From Zoogloea sp. (GTDB lineage: Bacteria; Pseudomonadota; Gammaproteobacteria; Burkholderiales; Rhodocyclaceae): DNA of 64,000 bases. Both the position numbers and the translations under genes were made by a program. The DNA lies in the NCBI RefSeq assembly GCF_017302315.1, contig NZ_JAFLDT010000009.1, forward strand, positions 1 to 64,000, written 5' to 3'. Below the pieces are notes generated by a model, which worked only from the letters and a program-made list of their open reading frames with translations, ran no database searches and was not told the origin of the DNA. Each line of letters opens with the position of its first letter. Within the stretch, counting starts at the first letter, position 1. Positions 35,191 through 43,689 of the stretch are shown piece by piece.

Positions 35191-37112
35191 TCGGCACCGC
35201 CGGCCACATCGACCACGGCAAGACAACCCTGGTGCACGCCCTCACCGGCGTAGACACCGACCGCCTGCCCGAGGAGAAGCGCCGCGGCATCACCATCGAG
35301 TTGGGCTACGCCTATCTTCCCCTGGCTGCCGACGACGGCAACCCGGAGCAGGTGCTCGGTTTTGTGGACGTCCCCGGCCACGAGAAATTCGTCCCCACCA
35401 TGCTGGCCGGCGCCAGCGGGGTGGACTTCGCCCTGCTGGTGGTGGCCGCCGACGACGGGGCCATGCCCCAGACCCGCGAACACCTGCAGATCCTCGAACT
35501 GCTTGGCCTCAGCTATGGCGCAGTGGCCCTCACCAAGGCCGACCGGGCCAGCCCCGAGCGCATCGCCGAAGTCACCGGCCAGATCCGTGCCCTGCTCGCC
35601 CCCACCGCCCTGGCCGACGCGCCAGTCTTCCCGGTATCGGCCATCACCGGCAGCGGCGTGGCCGCACTGCGCAGCCATCTCCTCGACGCAGCCCGGGCCA
35701 TGCCCACCCGCAGCGTCGGGGGCGAATTCCGCCTCGCCGTGGACCGGGTCTTCACCCTCTCCGGCGCCGGAACCATCGTGGCTGGCACGGTGCACGCCGG
35801 GCAGATCAGCGTGGGCGACACCGTCACCCTGGCCCCCGCCGGCAAGACCGCCCGGGTGCGCAGCCTGCACGTACAGAACCGCAAGGCCAGCCAAGGCCAC
35901 GCCGGCCAGCGCTGTGCCCTCAACCTCGCCGGCCTGACAGTGGACGACGTAAAGCGTGGCGACTGGCTGGTGGGCGCGGCCACGCTGCAGCCCGCCACCC
36001 GCCTCGACATCCACCTGCACCTCGCCAGCGATGCGCCCCGGACGCTGGCCCACGGCGCCGTCGTACAGATCCACCACGGCACCCGCCACCTTCTCGGCCG
36101 GGTCGCCCTGCTCGATGCCGCCCTCGAGAAGACCGGCCTGCCCCCCGGCGGGGACTGCCCCGCGCAAGTGCTTGCCGACGCCCCCCTGCACGCCTGCCGG
36201 GGCGATCTGGTGGTGCTGCGTGACGGCCACGGTCAGCACACCCTGGGCGGCGGACGCATCCTCGACCCCTTCGGCCCGGCACGTCACCGGCGCACACCGG
36301 AGCGCCTCGCCGTGCTGGCCAGCCAGCTCATCGCCGATCCGGCGGAACGCCTGCAGGCCGTACTCAACAGGGCGCCCCTGGGTCTCGATGCCGGTCAGCT
36401 GGCCACCGCCGAAAACTGCCGTCCCGACACCCTGGTCGCCCTGCTGCCCACCGCCCGCCATAGCGAAAGGGCCGGCTGGCTGATCGGCAGCCAGCCCCTG
36501 GAGGCCCTCGCCAGGCGGGTCGCAGCCCGCCTCGCCCAGCACCACGAACAGCACGGTGACGAACGGGGTGTCGAGCGCGACCGCCTGCGCCGCATGGTCG
36601 CCCCCGCCGTCCCCGCCATCGCCTTTGCCGAGTGGCTGGACGCCTGGCTCGCCGCCGGCCGTCTGGCTCGCAGCGGCAGCGCCTGGCACCTGCCCGAACA
36701 CCGGGTCGAGCTGGATGAGCACGATCGCCTGCGTGCCGAAAAACTCCTGCCCTGGCTGCTGGAGAAGCCCTTCGATCCCCCCTGGGTCCGCGACATCGCC
36801 ACCCGCCTCGGCGAACCGGAAGCCCTGACCCGCGAACTTCTCAAACGCCTCGCCGCCCGCGGCGAAATCTGCCAGGTGGTGCGCGACCTGTTTTACGCCC
36901 CGGCCGCCGTGCGCAGCCTGGGCCACATCGCCAGCGAACTGATGGACGGAGACGGCTGTATCCGGGCCGCCGCCTTTCGCGACCGCAGCGGCCTGGGGCG
37001 CAAGCGGGCCATCCAGATCCTCGAGTACTTCGACCGCGTGGGCTTCACCCGCAAGGTCGGCCGGGGGCACGACGAGCAGCACCGAATTCGTGGCGATCTT
37101 CCGGTAAATTGA
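35184..37112 (+). CDS. selB: Selenocysteine-specific elongation factor SelB
   Basis: 642 aa. An EF-Tu-like N-terminal GTPase has G1 [14 protein letters not shown]2 GITIELGY, G3 DVPGHEKFV and G4 LTKAD. Domains II/III follow, then the C-terminal winged-helix repeats (about 380-640, for example [22 protein letters not shown]) that bind the SECIS hairpin. It delivers Sec-tRNA(Sec) to UGA codons such as the one in fdnG. The start overlaps the selA stop. tRNA-Sec lies 43 bp downstream. Confidence 0.97.
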   Translation: MLIGTAGHIDHGKTTLVHALTGVDTDRLPEEKRRGITIELGYAYLPLAADDGNPEQVLGFVDVPGHEKFVPTMLAGASGVDFALLVVAADDGAMPQTREHLQILELLGLSYGAVALTKADRASPERIAEVTGQIRALLAPTALADAPVFPVSAITGSGVAALRSHLLDAARAMPTRSVGGEFRLAVDRVFTLSGAGTIVAGTVHAGQISVGDTVTLAPAGKTARVRSLHVQNRKASQGHAGQRCALNLAGLTVDDVKRGDWLVGAATLQPATRLDIHLHLASDAPRTLAHGAVVQIHHGTRHLLGRVALLDAALEKTGLPPGGDCPAQVLADAPLHACRGDLVVLRDGHGQHTLGGGRILDPFGPARHRRTPERLAVLASQLIADPAERLQAVLNRAPLGLDAGQLATAENCRPDTLVALLPTARHSERAGWLIGSQPLEALARRVAARLAQHHEQHGDERGVERDRLRRMVAPAVPAIAFAEWLDAWLAAGRLARSGSAWHLPEHRVELDEHDRLRAEKLLPWLLEKPFDPPWVRDIATRLGEPEALTRELLKRLAARGEICQVVRDLFYAPAAVRSLGHIASELMDGDGCIRAAAFRDRSGLGRKRAIQILEYFDRVGFTRKVGRGHDEQHRIRGDLPVN

Positions 37113-37155
37113 GCTTAAATGCGATAAACTACGTTCAATTAACGTTTTACTGAAC

Positions 37156-37252
37156 GGAAGGGATGCGTCCCCCGGTGGGGCGACTGGTCTTCAAAACCAG
37201 GAGGGGCCGTCAAGCGGTTCCTGGTGGGTTCGACTCCCATTCTCTTCCGCCA
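37156..37252 (+). tRNA. selC: tRNA-Sec (anticodon TCA)
   Basis: 97 nt including encoded CCA. The acceptor stem GGAAGGGA pairs with TCTCTTCC (G-T pairs allowed). The anticodon stem CTGGT/ACCAG encloses loop CTTCAAA with anticodon TCA at 37191-37193. The long variable arm (GGGGCCGTCAAGCGGTTCCT) and GGTTCGACTCC T-arm are typical of bacterial tRNA-Sec. It lies between selB and the GcvH-like gene. Confidence 0.97.
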
Positions 37253-37277
37253 TTCCTACCCTTCAGCGAGCCCCACC

Positions 37278-37754
37278 ATGCCCCAGTTGCGCGGCTGCGA
37301 TTTTCCGGATGCGCTGCTCTACCACCCGGACAGCCACCTGTGGTTCGCCCCCCTGGGCGACGATCGCTACCGGGTTGGCGTGACCCGCTTCGGCATCGCC
37401 CTCTCCGGCGAGATCCTGCTGTTCACCCCCAAGCCCACTGGCGCCACGGTGGACGCAGGGCGCGGCTTCGGCCTGCTCGAAGCCGGCAAGACAGTGTTCC
37501 CCGTCAAGACCCCCTTCAACGCCAGGCTGATCCGCGCCAACGAGGCGCTCGACCCCTCCGCCCGGGCCATGAACCGGGCCCCCTTCGATACCTGGATGGT
37601 CGAGCTGCAGGCGGAGGGCGCGCTGCCCGCCGGCGCCCTGCTGGCCTGGCCCGAGGCCGGGCCGGAAATCACCCGCATCATGGACCGCTACGCCTTCCGC
37701 GATCTGTCCGACTTCTCCACCCCCCTCTTCCACGAGGACGACCGTGACTTCTGA
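37278..37754 (+). CDS. GcvH-like lipoyl-domain protein
   Basis: 158 aa, resembling glycine-cleavage H protein: HLWFAPLGDDRYRVGVTRFG, then LLEAGKTVFPVKTPF, in which the Lys aligns with the lipoylated Lys of GcvH, and NEALDPSARAMNRAPF. No glycine-cleavage genes are near. It starts 26 bp after tRNA-Sec and overlaps a DsrE-like gene by 11 bp, upstream of mobA. Lipoyl-binding GcvH-like proteins paired with DsrE/TusA-type proteins occur in sulfur transfer; here the setting suggests sulfur or selenium delivery for formate dehydrogenase maturation (inference). Confidence 0.75.
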   Translation: MPQLRGCDFPDALLYHPDSHLWFAPLGDDRYRVGVTRFGIALSGEILLFTPKPTGATVDAGRGFGLLEAGKTVFPVKTPFNARLIRANEALDPSARAMNRAPFDTWMVELQAEGALPAGALLAWPEAGPEITRIMDRYAFRDLSDFSTPLFHEDDRDF

Positions 37755-38136
37755 GGCCCCGCTGCAGAAGCTCGCCCTCCTCGTCTGGGCAGCCGACCCG
37801 AGCCGGCCGGAGCTCTGCGCCACCCCCTTCTACTTCGCCGCCGCCGCCGCCGCAATGGACGTGGAGGTGGAGATGTACTTCACCGCCCGCTCGGTGGAGC
37901 TGCTCTGCCAGGGCGTTGCCGAGAAACTCGAGGCTGCCGCCGGCAGTGGCAAGTCGGTAGCGGATTTCCGGCGTGAGGCCCTGGCCTTCGGGGTCCGGCT
38001 GTTTGCCTGCCCCACCGCCCTGGCCAGCCACGGCGTGCCGGACAGCGCGCTGATCCCCACCCTTGCCGGCCAGGCCGGTGCGGCCGCCTTCCTGGGTCGC
38101 AGCCTCGATCCGGCCTGGCGCACCCTGAGCTTCTGA
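37744..38136 (+). CDS. DsrE-family protein
   Basis: 130-aa protein of the DsrE/DsrF-like fold: ALLVWAADPSRPELCATPFYFAAAAAAMDVEVEMYFTA matches the N-terminal strand-helix pattern, with Cys residues at about 21, 55 and 84. Starts with GTG 37744 inside the GcvH-like gene, so the two are coupled. DsrE-like proteins act as sulfur carriers or in small-molecule sulfur relay. The conserved partner and the selenium/molybdenum neighbours make a relay for FdhD-type sulfuration plausible, but not proven. Confidence 0.72.
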   Translation: MTSEAPLQKLALLVWAADPSRPELCATPFYFAAAAAAMDVEVEMYFTARSVELLCQGVAEKLEAAAGSGKSVADFRREALAFGVRLFACPTALASHGVPDSALIPTLAGQAGAAAFLGRSLDPAWRTLSF

Positions 38137-38138
38137 AG

Positions 38139-38735
38139 ATGTCCCCGAACACCCCCATCACCGGGCTCATCCTCGCCGGCGGCCTCGGCAGCCGCATGGG
38201 CGGGCAGGACAAGGGCCTCGTCGAACTGGCCGGCCAGCCCATGGTGAAGCACGTGCTGGAGCGTCTGGCACCCCAGGTGCACCAGCTGATGATCAACGCC
38301 AACCGCAACGCTGCGGCCTACGCGCAGTTCAGCCCGTGGGTGGTGGCCGACCGGCTGGCGGGCTTCGTCGGCCCCTTGGCCGGCCTGGATGCCGCCCTGC
38401 ACGACCCCGCCCTGGAAGGGGACTGGGTGCTGACCTGCCCCTGCGACTCGCCCTTCCTGCCCCTCGATCTGGCCCCCCGCATGCTCGCCGCTGCCCGGGC
38501 AGCCGCTGCCGACCTGGCCATGGCCAGCGCCAACGGCCAGCCCGAGCCGGCCTTCCTGCTCGCCCACCGGCGCCTCGCCCCCGGCCTCGCGGCCTTCCTC
38601 GAAGGCGGCGGGCGGCAGATCCGGCGTTGGGTAGGTGAGACGCAGCATGTGGTGGTGGATTTTTCCGACTGTGCCGGGGCCTTCTGCAATATCAATACGC
38701 CTGAAGAGCTGGCCCGCCAGGCGCCCGGACGCTAG
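38139..38735 (+). CDS. mobA: Molybdenum cofactor guanylyltransferase MobA
   Basis: 198 aa. The nucleotidyltransferase signature LILAGGLGSRMGGQDKGL is at the N-terminus. CPCDSPFLP holds the metal-binding Asp and CNINTPEEL closes the protein. It attaches GMP to Mo-molybdopterin to form the bis-MGD cofactor that FdnG needs. Starts 2 bp after the DsrE-like gene, so it belongs to the same transcript as the selenium/formate maturation genes. Confidence 0.93.
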   Translation: MSPNTPITGLILAGGLGSRMGGQDKGLVELAGQPMVKHVLERLAPQVHQLMINANRNAAAYAQFSPWVVADRLAGFVGPLAGLDAALHDPALEGDWVLTCPCDSPFLPLDLAPRMLAAARAAAADLAMASANGQPEPAFLLAHRRLAPGLAAFLEGGGRQIRRWVGETQHVVVDFSDCAGAFCNINTPEELARQAPGR

Positions 38736-38893
38736 GGGCATTCCGACAAACCCGCGGCGCAAAGTGGACAATCGCGCCAGCGGAGACCCGCCAGAAACCC
38801 GTCCACTGCCTGCTGGCGCGCCTTTTCGTCGGCCCGTCGCAATGGCCTTCGTCTTGCTTCATGGAAAGTCTCCGCCATCCAGGACGACTCGCC

Positions 38894-39511
38894 ATGAAGT
38901 TCTACATGACCCCCGGTTCGTGCTCCACCGGCATCCACCTCCTGCTCGAGGAGGTGGATGCCGTGTTCGAGGTCTACATCGTCAATCTGCCGGCCGGGGA
39001 CCACCTGAAGCCCGACTACCTGGCCATCAACCCCAGGGCAACGATTCCCACCCTGGTCCTCGACGATGGCCGCCCGATCACCGACTTCCAGGCCATCGCC
39101 TGGTGGCTGGCGCGCCAGTATCCGCGGCGCAAGCTGCTCCCCGACGATGCGGCCGGCGAAGTCTGCGTGCTGGAATGGATGGATTACGCCGTCGGCACGA
39201 TCCACGGCCAGGGCTTCACCCGCATCTTCACCACCGCCAGCTACACCCCCAATACCGCCGACCATGAGGCCGTGCAGGCCCGGGGCCGGGAGATCGTGAC
39301 CCGGGGTTTTGAGGTGATGAATGCGCAACTGGAAGGCCGCGACTACCTCGCCGGGCGCTTCTCGATTGCCGACGCGGCCTTGTTCTACACCGAGTTCTGG
39401 GCCGAACACCTGAAGATGACCCTGCCCCCCAACTGCCGCGCCCATTACCTGCGCATGCTCGAACGCCCGGCCGTGCGCCAGGTGCTGGCGGAAGAAGGCT
39501 ACCGGGTCTGA
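38894..39511 (+). CDS. Glutathione S-transferase family protein
   Basis: 205 aa. The N-terminal thioredoxin-like domain is MKFYMTPGSCSTGIHLLLEE with the Cys/Ser active-site area, NPRATIPTLVLDDG (cis-Pro) and DFQAIAWWLA; the C-terminal helical domain contains YLAGRFSIADAALFY. Beta-class-like GST. The start is ATG 38894. Its last 13 bp overlap the convergent DMT transporter gene. Substrate not deducible. Confidence 0.85.
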   Translation: MKFYMTPGSCSTGIHLLLEEVDAVFEVYIVNLPAGDHLKPDYLAINPRATIPTLVLDDGRPITDFQAIAWWLARQYPRRKLLPDDAAGEVCVLEWMDYAVGTIHGQGFTRIFTTASYTPNTADHEAVQARGREIVTRGFEVMNAQLEGRDYLAGRFSIADAALFYTEFWAEHLKMTLPPNCRAHYLRMLERPAVRQVLAEEGYRV

Positions 39512-40410
39512 GCAGCCCGCCGGCTGGACATCCAGCCGAACAGGGAGAGCAGGGCGAGGCCGCTGCCGATCAGCAGGATGCCGGCAATCTCGCTGGCCTT
39601 GAAGGCCTCGCCAAGGGCCAGCCGGGACGACAGGATGGCCACCACCGGGGTACCCAGCACCGACAGGCTGGCCTCCCAGGCGGGCACCCGGTCGAGAATC
39701 CACACCCACAGCCACCAGCACAGGGCCACGCTGGCCACCGACAGGAAAACCATGATGGCAATGTAGTGGCTGCTCCAGTCGGTGCTGCGGCCCGGGGCCA
39801 GCTCGGCCAGCAGCACCAGGGGCACCGAGCCGATGATCATCTGCCAGGTGGTCAGCACCAGCAGGTCCACCGGCTCGCGGCGGCGCAGGCGCTTCAACAG
39901 CACGGTGCTGACCGCCCAGCACACCGCCGCACCAATCCCCAGCATCTTGCTGAACAGGCTGGAGTGCATGTTCCAGGGCTCGATGATCAGCAGCAGTCCG
40001 CCCAGCGTGGAGGCTGCCGCCAGCCACTGCTTGCCGCGCACCCGCTCGCCCAGCAGCGGCCAGGCCAGCAGCAGGGTCCAGATCGGCATGGTGAAGATCA
40101 GCACCGCCGTCTTGCCGGGCCCGCCTTCCACCAGCGCCCAGGTCTGCAGGGCCACGAAGCCGGTGATCTGCACCAGGCCCAGCACGGCGGTCTCCCGCGG
40201 GGCCACCAGGCGCATGGACTTGCCCATTAGCTTCACCGCCACCACCAGGGCCACGGCGCCGCCCACGCAGCGCTGGGCGGCCAGCGCGAAGGGCGAGGCG
40301 TACACGAGGCCCTGCTTGAGCAGCACCCAGGTGTAACCCCAGGTACACGACAGGACGATCAGCGCCAGCGCTGGCAGATAGCGGGCGAGGGAGGGGGGAA
40401 AGGCGGGCAT
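39499..40410 (-). CDS. DMT-family (EamA) transporter
   Basis: 303-aa inner-membrane protein with ten predicted TM segments in two EamA repeats. The first opens with ALALIVLSCTWGYTWVLLKQ and ends near WPLLGERV; the second ends with LGTPVVAILSSRLALGEAFK. Such proteins export amino acids or other metabolites. It converges on the GST gene with overlapping 3' ends, so antisense interference is possible. Confidence 0.87.
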   Translation of the reverse strand: MPAFPPSLARYLPALALIVLSCTWGYTWVLLKQGLVYASPFALAAQRCVGGAVALVVAVKLMGKSMRLVAPRETAVLGLVQITGFVALQTWALVEGGPGKTAVLIFTMPIWTLLLAWPLLGERVRGKQWLAAASTLGGLLLIIEPWNMHSSLFSKMLGIGAAVCWAVSTVLLKRLRRREPVDLLVLTTWQMIIGSVPLVLLAELAPGRSTDWSSHYIAIMVFLSVASVALCWWLWVWILDRVPAWEASLSVLGTPVVAILSSRLALGEAFKASEIAGILLIGSGLALLSLFGWMSSRRAAQTR

Positions 40411-40677
40411 GCGCGACGCCGGCTTGATGCCGGGCGGACGGATCGGATAAATGGGTCAGGCAGATGGCAGGCGGGAAAGTTCATTGCCCCACCGGATACG
40501 TTCATGCGGCCCGGGACGCGGCGATGACCGAACGCCCGAGCCCTTTGTCATGACGCGTTCATCTTACCGTTACACCATTGTGACCGGCTGCCAAGTTCGG
40601 CGTTTCATCGTCACTGACAGACGTCGCAGGGTGGCCCGACATTCAGACAATGCGCAGTTCCGGAAAAGGCGGGCACC

Positions 40678-43600
40678 ATGAATCATCTGTTGATCGGTCT
40701 GGGGGGCACAGGCGGACGCATCCTCAAGGCTTTCAGGAAGCTGGTCTATCAGCAATTCCGGGAGGAGGAACCGGATGGCCTGATCCTCGACTACCTGTTC
40801 ATCGATTCGGATCCCAAGTCATTCCGGGACGATGATCCGGGCTGGTCGGTGCTCGGCAAGTCGGTGCAGTTGCCCAAACGCAACCAGATGCTGATCGCGG
40901 AGGCCAACCTCACCTCGGTCATCCAGGATCTCAACAGCTACCCGAATCTCAAACCCTGGCTGGGTGACCGCGCGACCTGGGGAGAGATTCTCTCCAGCCT
41001 GAACATCGACGCCGCCGGAGGGCAGAAGCGCCGACTGGGGCGCTTCCTGTTTGCCATGAACGTGAAACGCTTCCGGGACAGCGTGTCCAGCCTCGTGCGG
41101 GACATGCAGGATCGCGGCAAGCGCAACGACGTGACCTTCCACGTCTTCTGCGGCCTGGCGGGCGGCACGGGTTCCGGCGCGATCATCGACGTGATCGCCC
41201 AGCTTCGTGCGCTGTTCCCCGACAAGGCGCAACGCATCCTGGTCTACGCCTACGTTCCCGACCTCAACCCGCCTGCCAACTGGAACACCGGAAACTATCA
41301 CGCCAACGCCTATGCGTCCCTGCTCGAACTGAACGCCATGTCTGCCGGCACCTGGGCGCCCTGCGACGTCTCCAGCGGTGGCACCGTGAAGTCAGACTTC
41401 TGGTTCAACGGATGCTACGTCTATTCCGACGAGAATGAGCAGGGTTTCAGGGCCAGCATCGAGAGCGAGCTGCCCGACATCGTTGCCGACTTCGTATTCC
41501 ACAAAACCGTCGTCGCCCGCAAGGTGGCCTGGGATGACCTGTCACGTTTCGAGAATGCGGAAAACGGCGATGGCAGCCCCGAGGCCATCGCGGGAACCGG
41601 GAAGGGGCTGCGCTCGGTGCGCTTCCTGAGCTTCGGCATCCGACGCCTGGCTTTCCCGGAAGAGTCGATTCGCGAATTGCTCACCTACGAGTTTGCCCTG
41701 CAGTCCTTTCGTCAGCTCCAGTTCAACAACTGGCAGGAAGGCCTCGGTTTCATCGAGCAGGCCCGGCCCCAGACCAACGCCGAGTTCGTTACGGACCAGA
41801 AGACCCGTGACGACTGGCGCCTCAGCGACGAACATCTGCGTCTCATCCGTCCGATCATCGACAGCGAAGGCTCACGCCGGTGGCGGGGATACGATCAGGA
41901 ATGGGGCGAGTTCGAAGGTCACTACCTGCAACTGGTCAAGCAGACGGACAAACTGAAATGGCTGGGTGAGCTGAAGCGCCTGTTCAGCAGCGCCTGGGAA
42001 GAGGGCTTTCGCGGTGTGGGCGTCAAGCCGTTCTTCCAGACTGCGGAGCGGGATGTGCAGAGTCTGGCGGAAGCGGTCCGGGACAGGGTCGAGGCCAGCC
42101 TGTTCGAGGATTGGCGAACCGGTGCCCGGTCCTTGAACGAGTGCGCAAGGCTTGTCGCCGCACTGATGGAAGACCTGAACCTGCGGCTATCGAAGGTGGA
42201 TGATTTCGCCGCCAAGCGGGTCGAGTCGGCGGATCACCTTGCCCGGCAGGTACTGGCCATCGAAGCGGAGTGGAATAACACGCGCATCCTGGATGCCCTG
42301 CTCAACAGCCGCGAGCGCGACATCGGCAAGGCCGCGCTTGCCCTGCGGGAGCAAAGCGTGGCGAGAACGCTGGCCGAAGCCGCCCGATTCTCCAAGAAGC
42401 TGATTCTCAACATCCTGGATCAAATGGCCGACCTGAAGGCCAGTATCGATTCCGGGGAGGCGGCGCTGGGCGCTGCGGCCGACCAGGCCACCAAGACCAT
42501 CGCCAACCGACTCCCGCGGGAGCACAACAGCGCCGACCTGCACGCGGAGAATGGCTATGTGGTCAGCATCGAAAACGCCAAGGGTGTCGACGCGGTCAGA
42601 CGTCGGCTGGTGGCAGACGAGGAAGAACAGCGCGTTCAAACCGCCGCGGTGAGGGCGGACATCGTCGCGAGGCTCGGGCAGACGCCGACTTTCAAGCTGT
42701 TCAATCGCCGCATGGCGGAAGGCGAGATTCGCAATGCCATCGTCGCGCGTAGCGAGGAAAACGTGCGAAGTGCCCACCAGAGATTGGTCACCGAGCAACG
42801 TGAGCGGGTGATTGGCGTCTCCGTGATTGAGAAGCTTCAGGATCGCTGGGGAGTGGACAAGGACAGGCTCACCCGGGAAGCCACGGCACTGGCGGGTGCG
42901 GCCGGACGTTTCCTGGCCTTCGACCCGACCGAACAGAACAAGCACTTTGAAGGGCGCAGTGCCGCACCGCGGGCGGTCGAGGCATTCGCCGTCATGCTGC
43001 CGCAACCGGCCGAACACAAGGAGTTCGTCGACCAGCTCAAGTCCGCATTCAAGGATGCCCGACCCGGGCGGGTGAGCTTCGTGGCGTCGAACGAGCGGAT
43101 CAACGAGATCACCCTGGTGACGCTGGTGAATCTGTTCCCGCTGCGATTCGCGAAAACCCTGAAGGCCCTCAAGGAGCGCTATGAAGCGCGGCTGTCGCAG
43201 CTGGGGCGGGCGCGCGCCGCGCTTGAGGTTCATATCGAAGGTGATGGCAGCCTGTTGCCCGATCTCTTCATTGCCGACGATGCCCAGGTGGCGCGCCGGG
43301 CCCGCCCGGTGCTGCTACTGGCCGATGCTCTGGAATTGATCAAGGAAAGCCACGACCCGGCCTCGGGTCAGACCCGGATCATCCACGCCCGTCGTGACGA
43401 GGACGGATTCGAGCTCGAGCCCCTCCTTCTCGGGCGTTCCTTCCAGGAAGTGCTGGACGGGGCGACCGAGAAGACCGTCATGGAACTGATCACGGCCATC
43501 CGCAGCAACCTGGCGTCGCAGGTGACGGGTTCGCCCGAGTTCCAGTCGAAGATTCGTGATTCGATGCTCGCCAGGATCGAATCGATCAAATCGCTATTGC

Positions 43601-43689
43601 CGCCCAGGCTCGTCGAGGTGGAGATGGTGCAATGGAACGCAGCAGCCCGGGATGCCATGAAGACCCTCCGGGGGGAGGCCGAGCTATGA
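40678..43689 (+). CDS. Large bacterial tubulin-like (Tubulin_2) GTPase-like protein
   Basis: 1003 aa. It opens NHLLIGLGGTGGRILKAFRK, a nucleotide-binding glycine loop, and has FCGLAGGTGSGAIID about residue 160, equivalent to the tubulin/FtsZ signature GGGTG(T/S)G. The remainder (about 400-1000) is mostly helical, with probable coiled coils in 560-760. This fits the Tubulin_2 family of uncharacterised tubulin-like proteins and is much larger than FtsZ or BtubA. The ATG overlaps no upstream gene. The next gene overlaps its stop (ATGA) and encodes a membrane-anchored periplasmic protein, so the two probably form one system. Function unknown; polymerisation has not been shown. Confidence 0.75.
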   Translation: MNHLLIGLGGTGGRILKAFRKLVYQQFREEEPDGLILDYLFIDSDPKSFRDDDPGWSVLGKSVQLPKRNQMLIAEANLTSVIQDLNSYPNLKPWLGDRATWGEILSSLNIDAAGGQKRRLGRFLFAMNVKRFRDSVSSLVRDMQDRGKRNDVTFHVFCGLAGGTGSGAIIDVIAQLRALFPDKAQRILVYAYVPDLNPPANWNTGNYHANAYASLLELNAMSAGTWAPCDVSSGGTVKSDFWFNGCYVYSDENEQGFRASIESELPDIVADFVFHKTVVARKVAWDDLSRFENAENGDGSPEAIAGTGKGLRSVRFLSFGIRRLAFPEESIRELLTYEFALQSFRQLQFNNWQEGLGFIEQARPQTNAEFVTDQKTRDDWRLSDEHLRLIRPIIDSEGSRRWRGYDQEWGEFEGHYLQLVKQTDKLKWLGELKRLFSSAWEEGFRGVGVKPFFQTAERDVQSLAEAVRDRVEASLFEDWRTGARSLNECARLVAALMEDLNLRLSKVDDFAAKRVESADHLARQVLAIEAEWNNTRILDALLNSRERDIGKAALALREQSVARTLAEAARFSKKLILNILDQMADLKASIDSGEAALGAAADQATKTIANRLPREHNSADLHAENGYVVSIENAKGVDAVRRRLVADEEEQRVQTAAVRADIVARLGQTPTFKLFNRRMAEGEIRNAIVARSEENVRSAHQRLVTEQRERVIGVSVIEKLQDRWGVDKDRLTREATALAGAAGRFLAFDPTEQNKHFEGRSAAPRAVEAFAVMLPQPAEHKEFVDQLKSAFKDARPGRVSFVASNERINEITLVTLVNLFPLRFAKTLKALKERYEARLSQLGRARAALEVHIEGDGSLLPDLFIADDAQVARRARPVLLLADALELIKESHDPASGQTRIIHARRDEDGFELEPLLLGRSFQEVLDGATEKTVMELITAIRSNLASQVTGSPEFQSKIRDSMLARIESIKSLLPPRLVEVEMVQWNAAARDAMKTLRGEAEL

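Noticed and set aside
34461..37082. 873-aa minus-strand frame opposite selA and selB
   Set aside because: Gly/Val/Gln-rich translation with no family motifs, complementary to well-defined genes; a GC-rich shadow frame.
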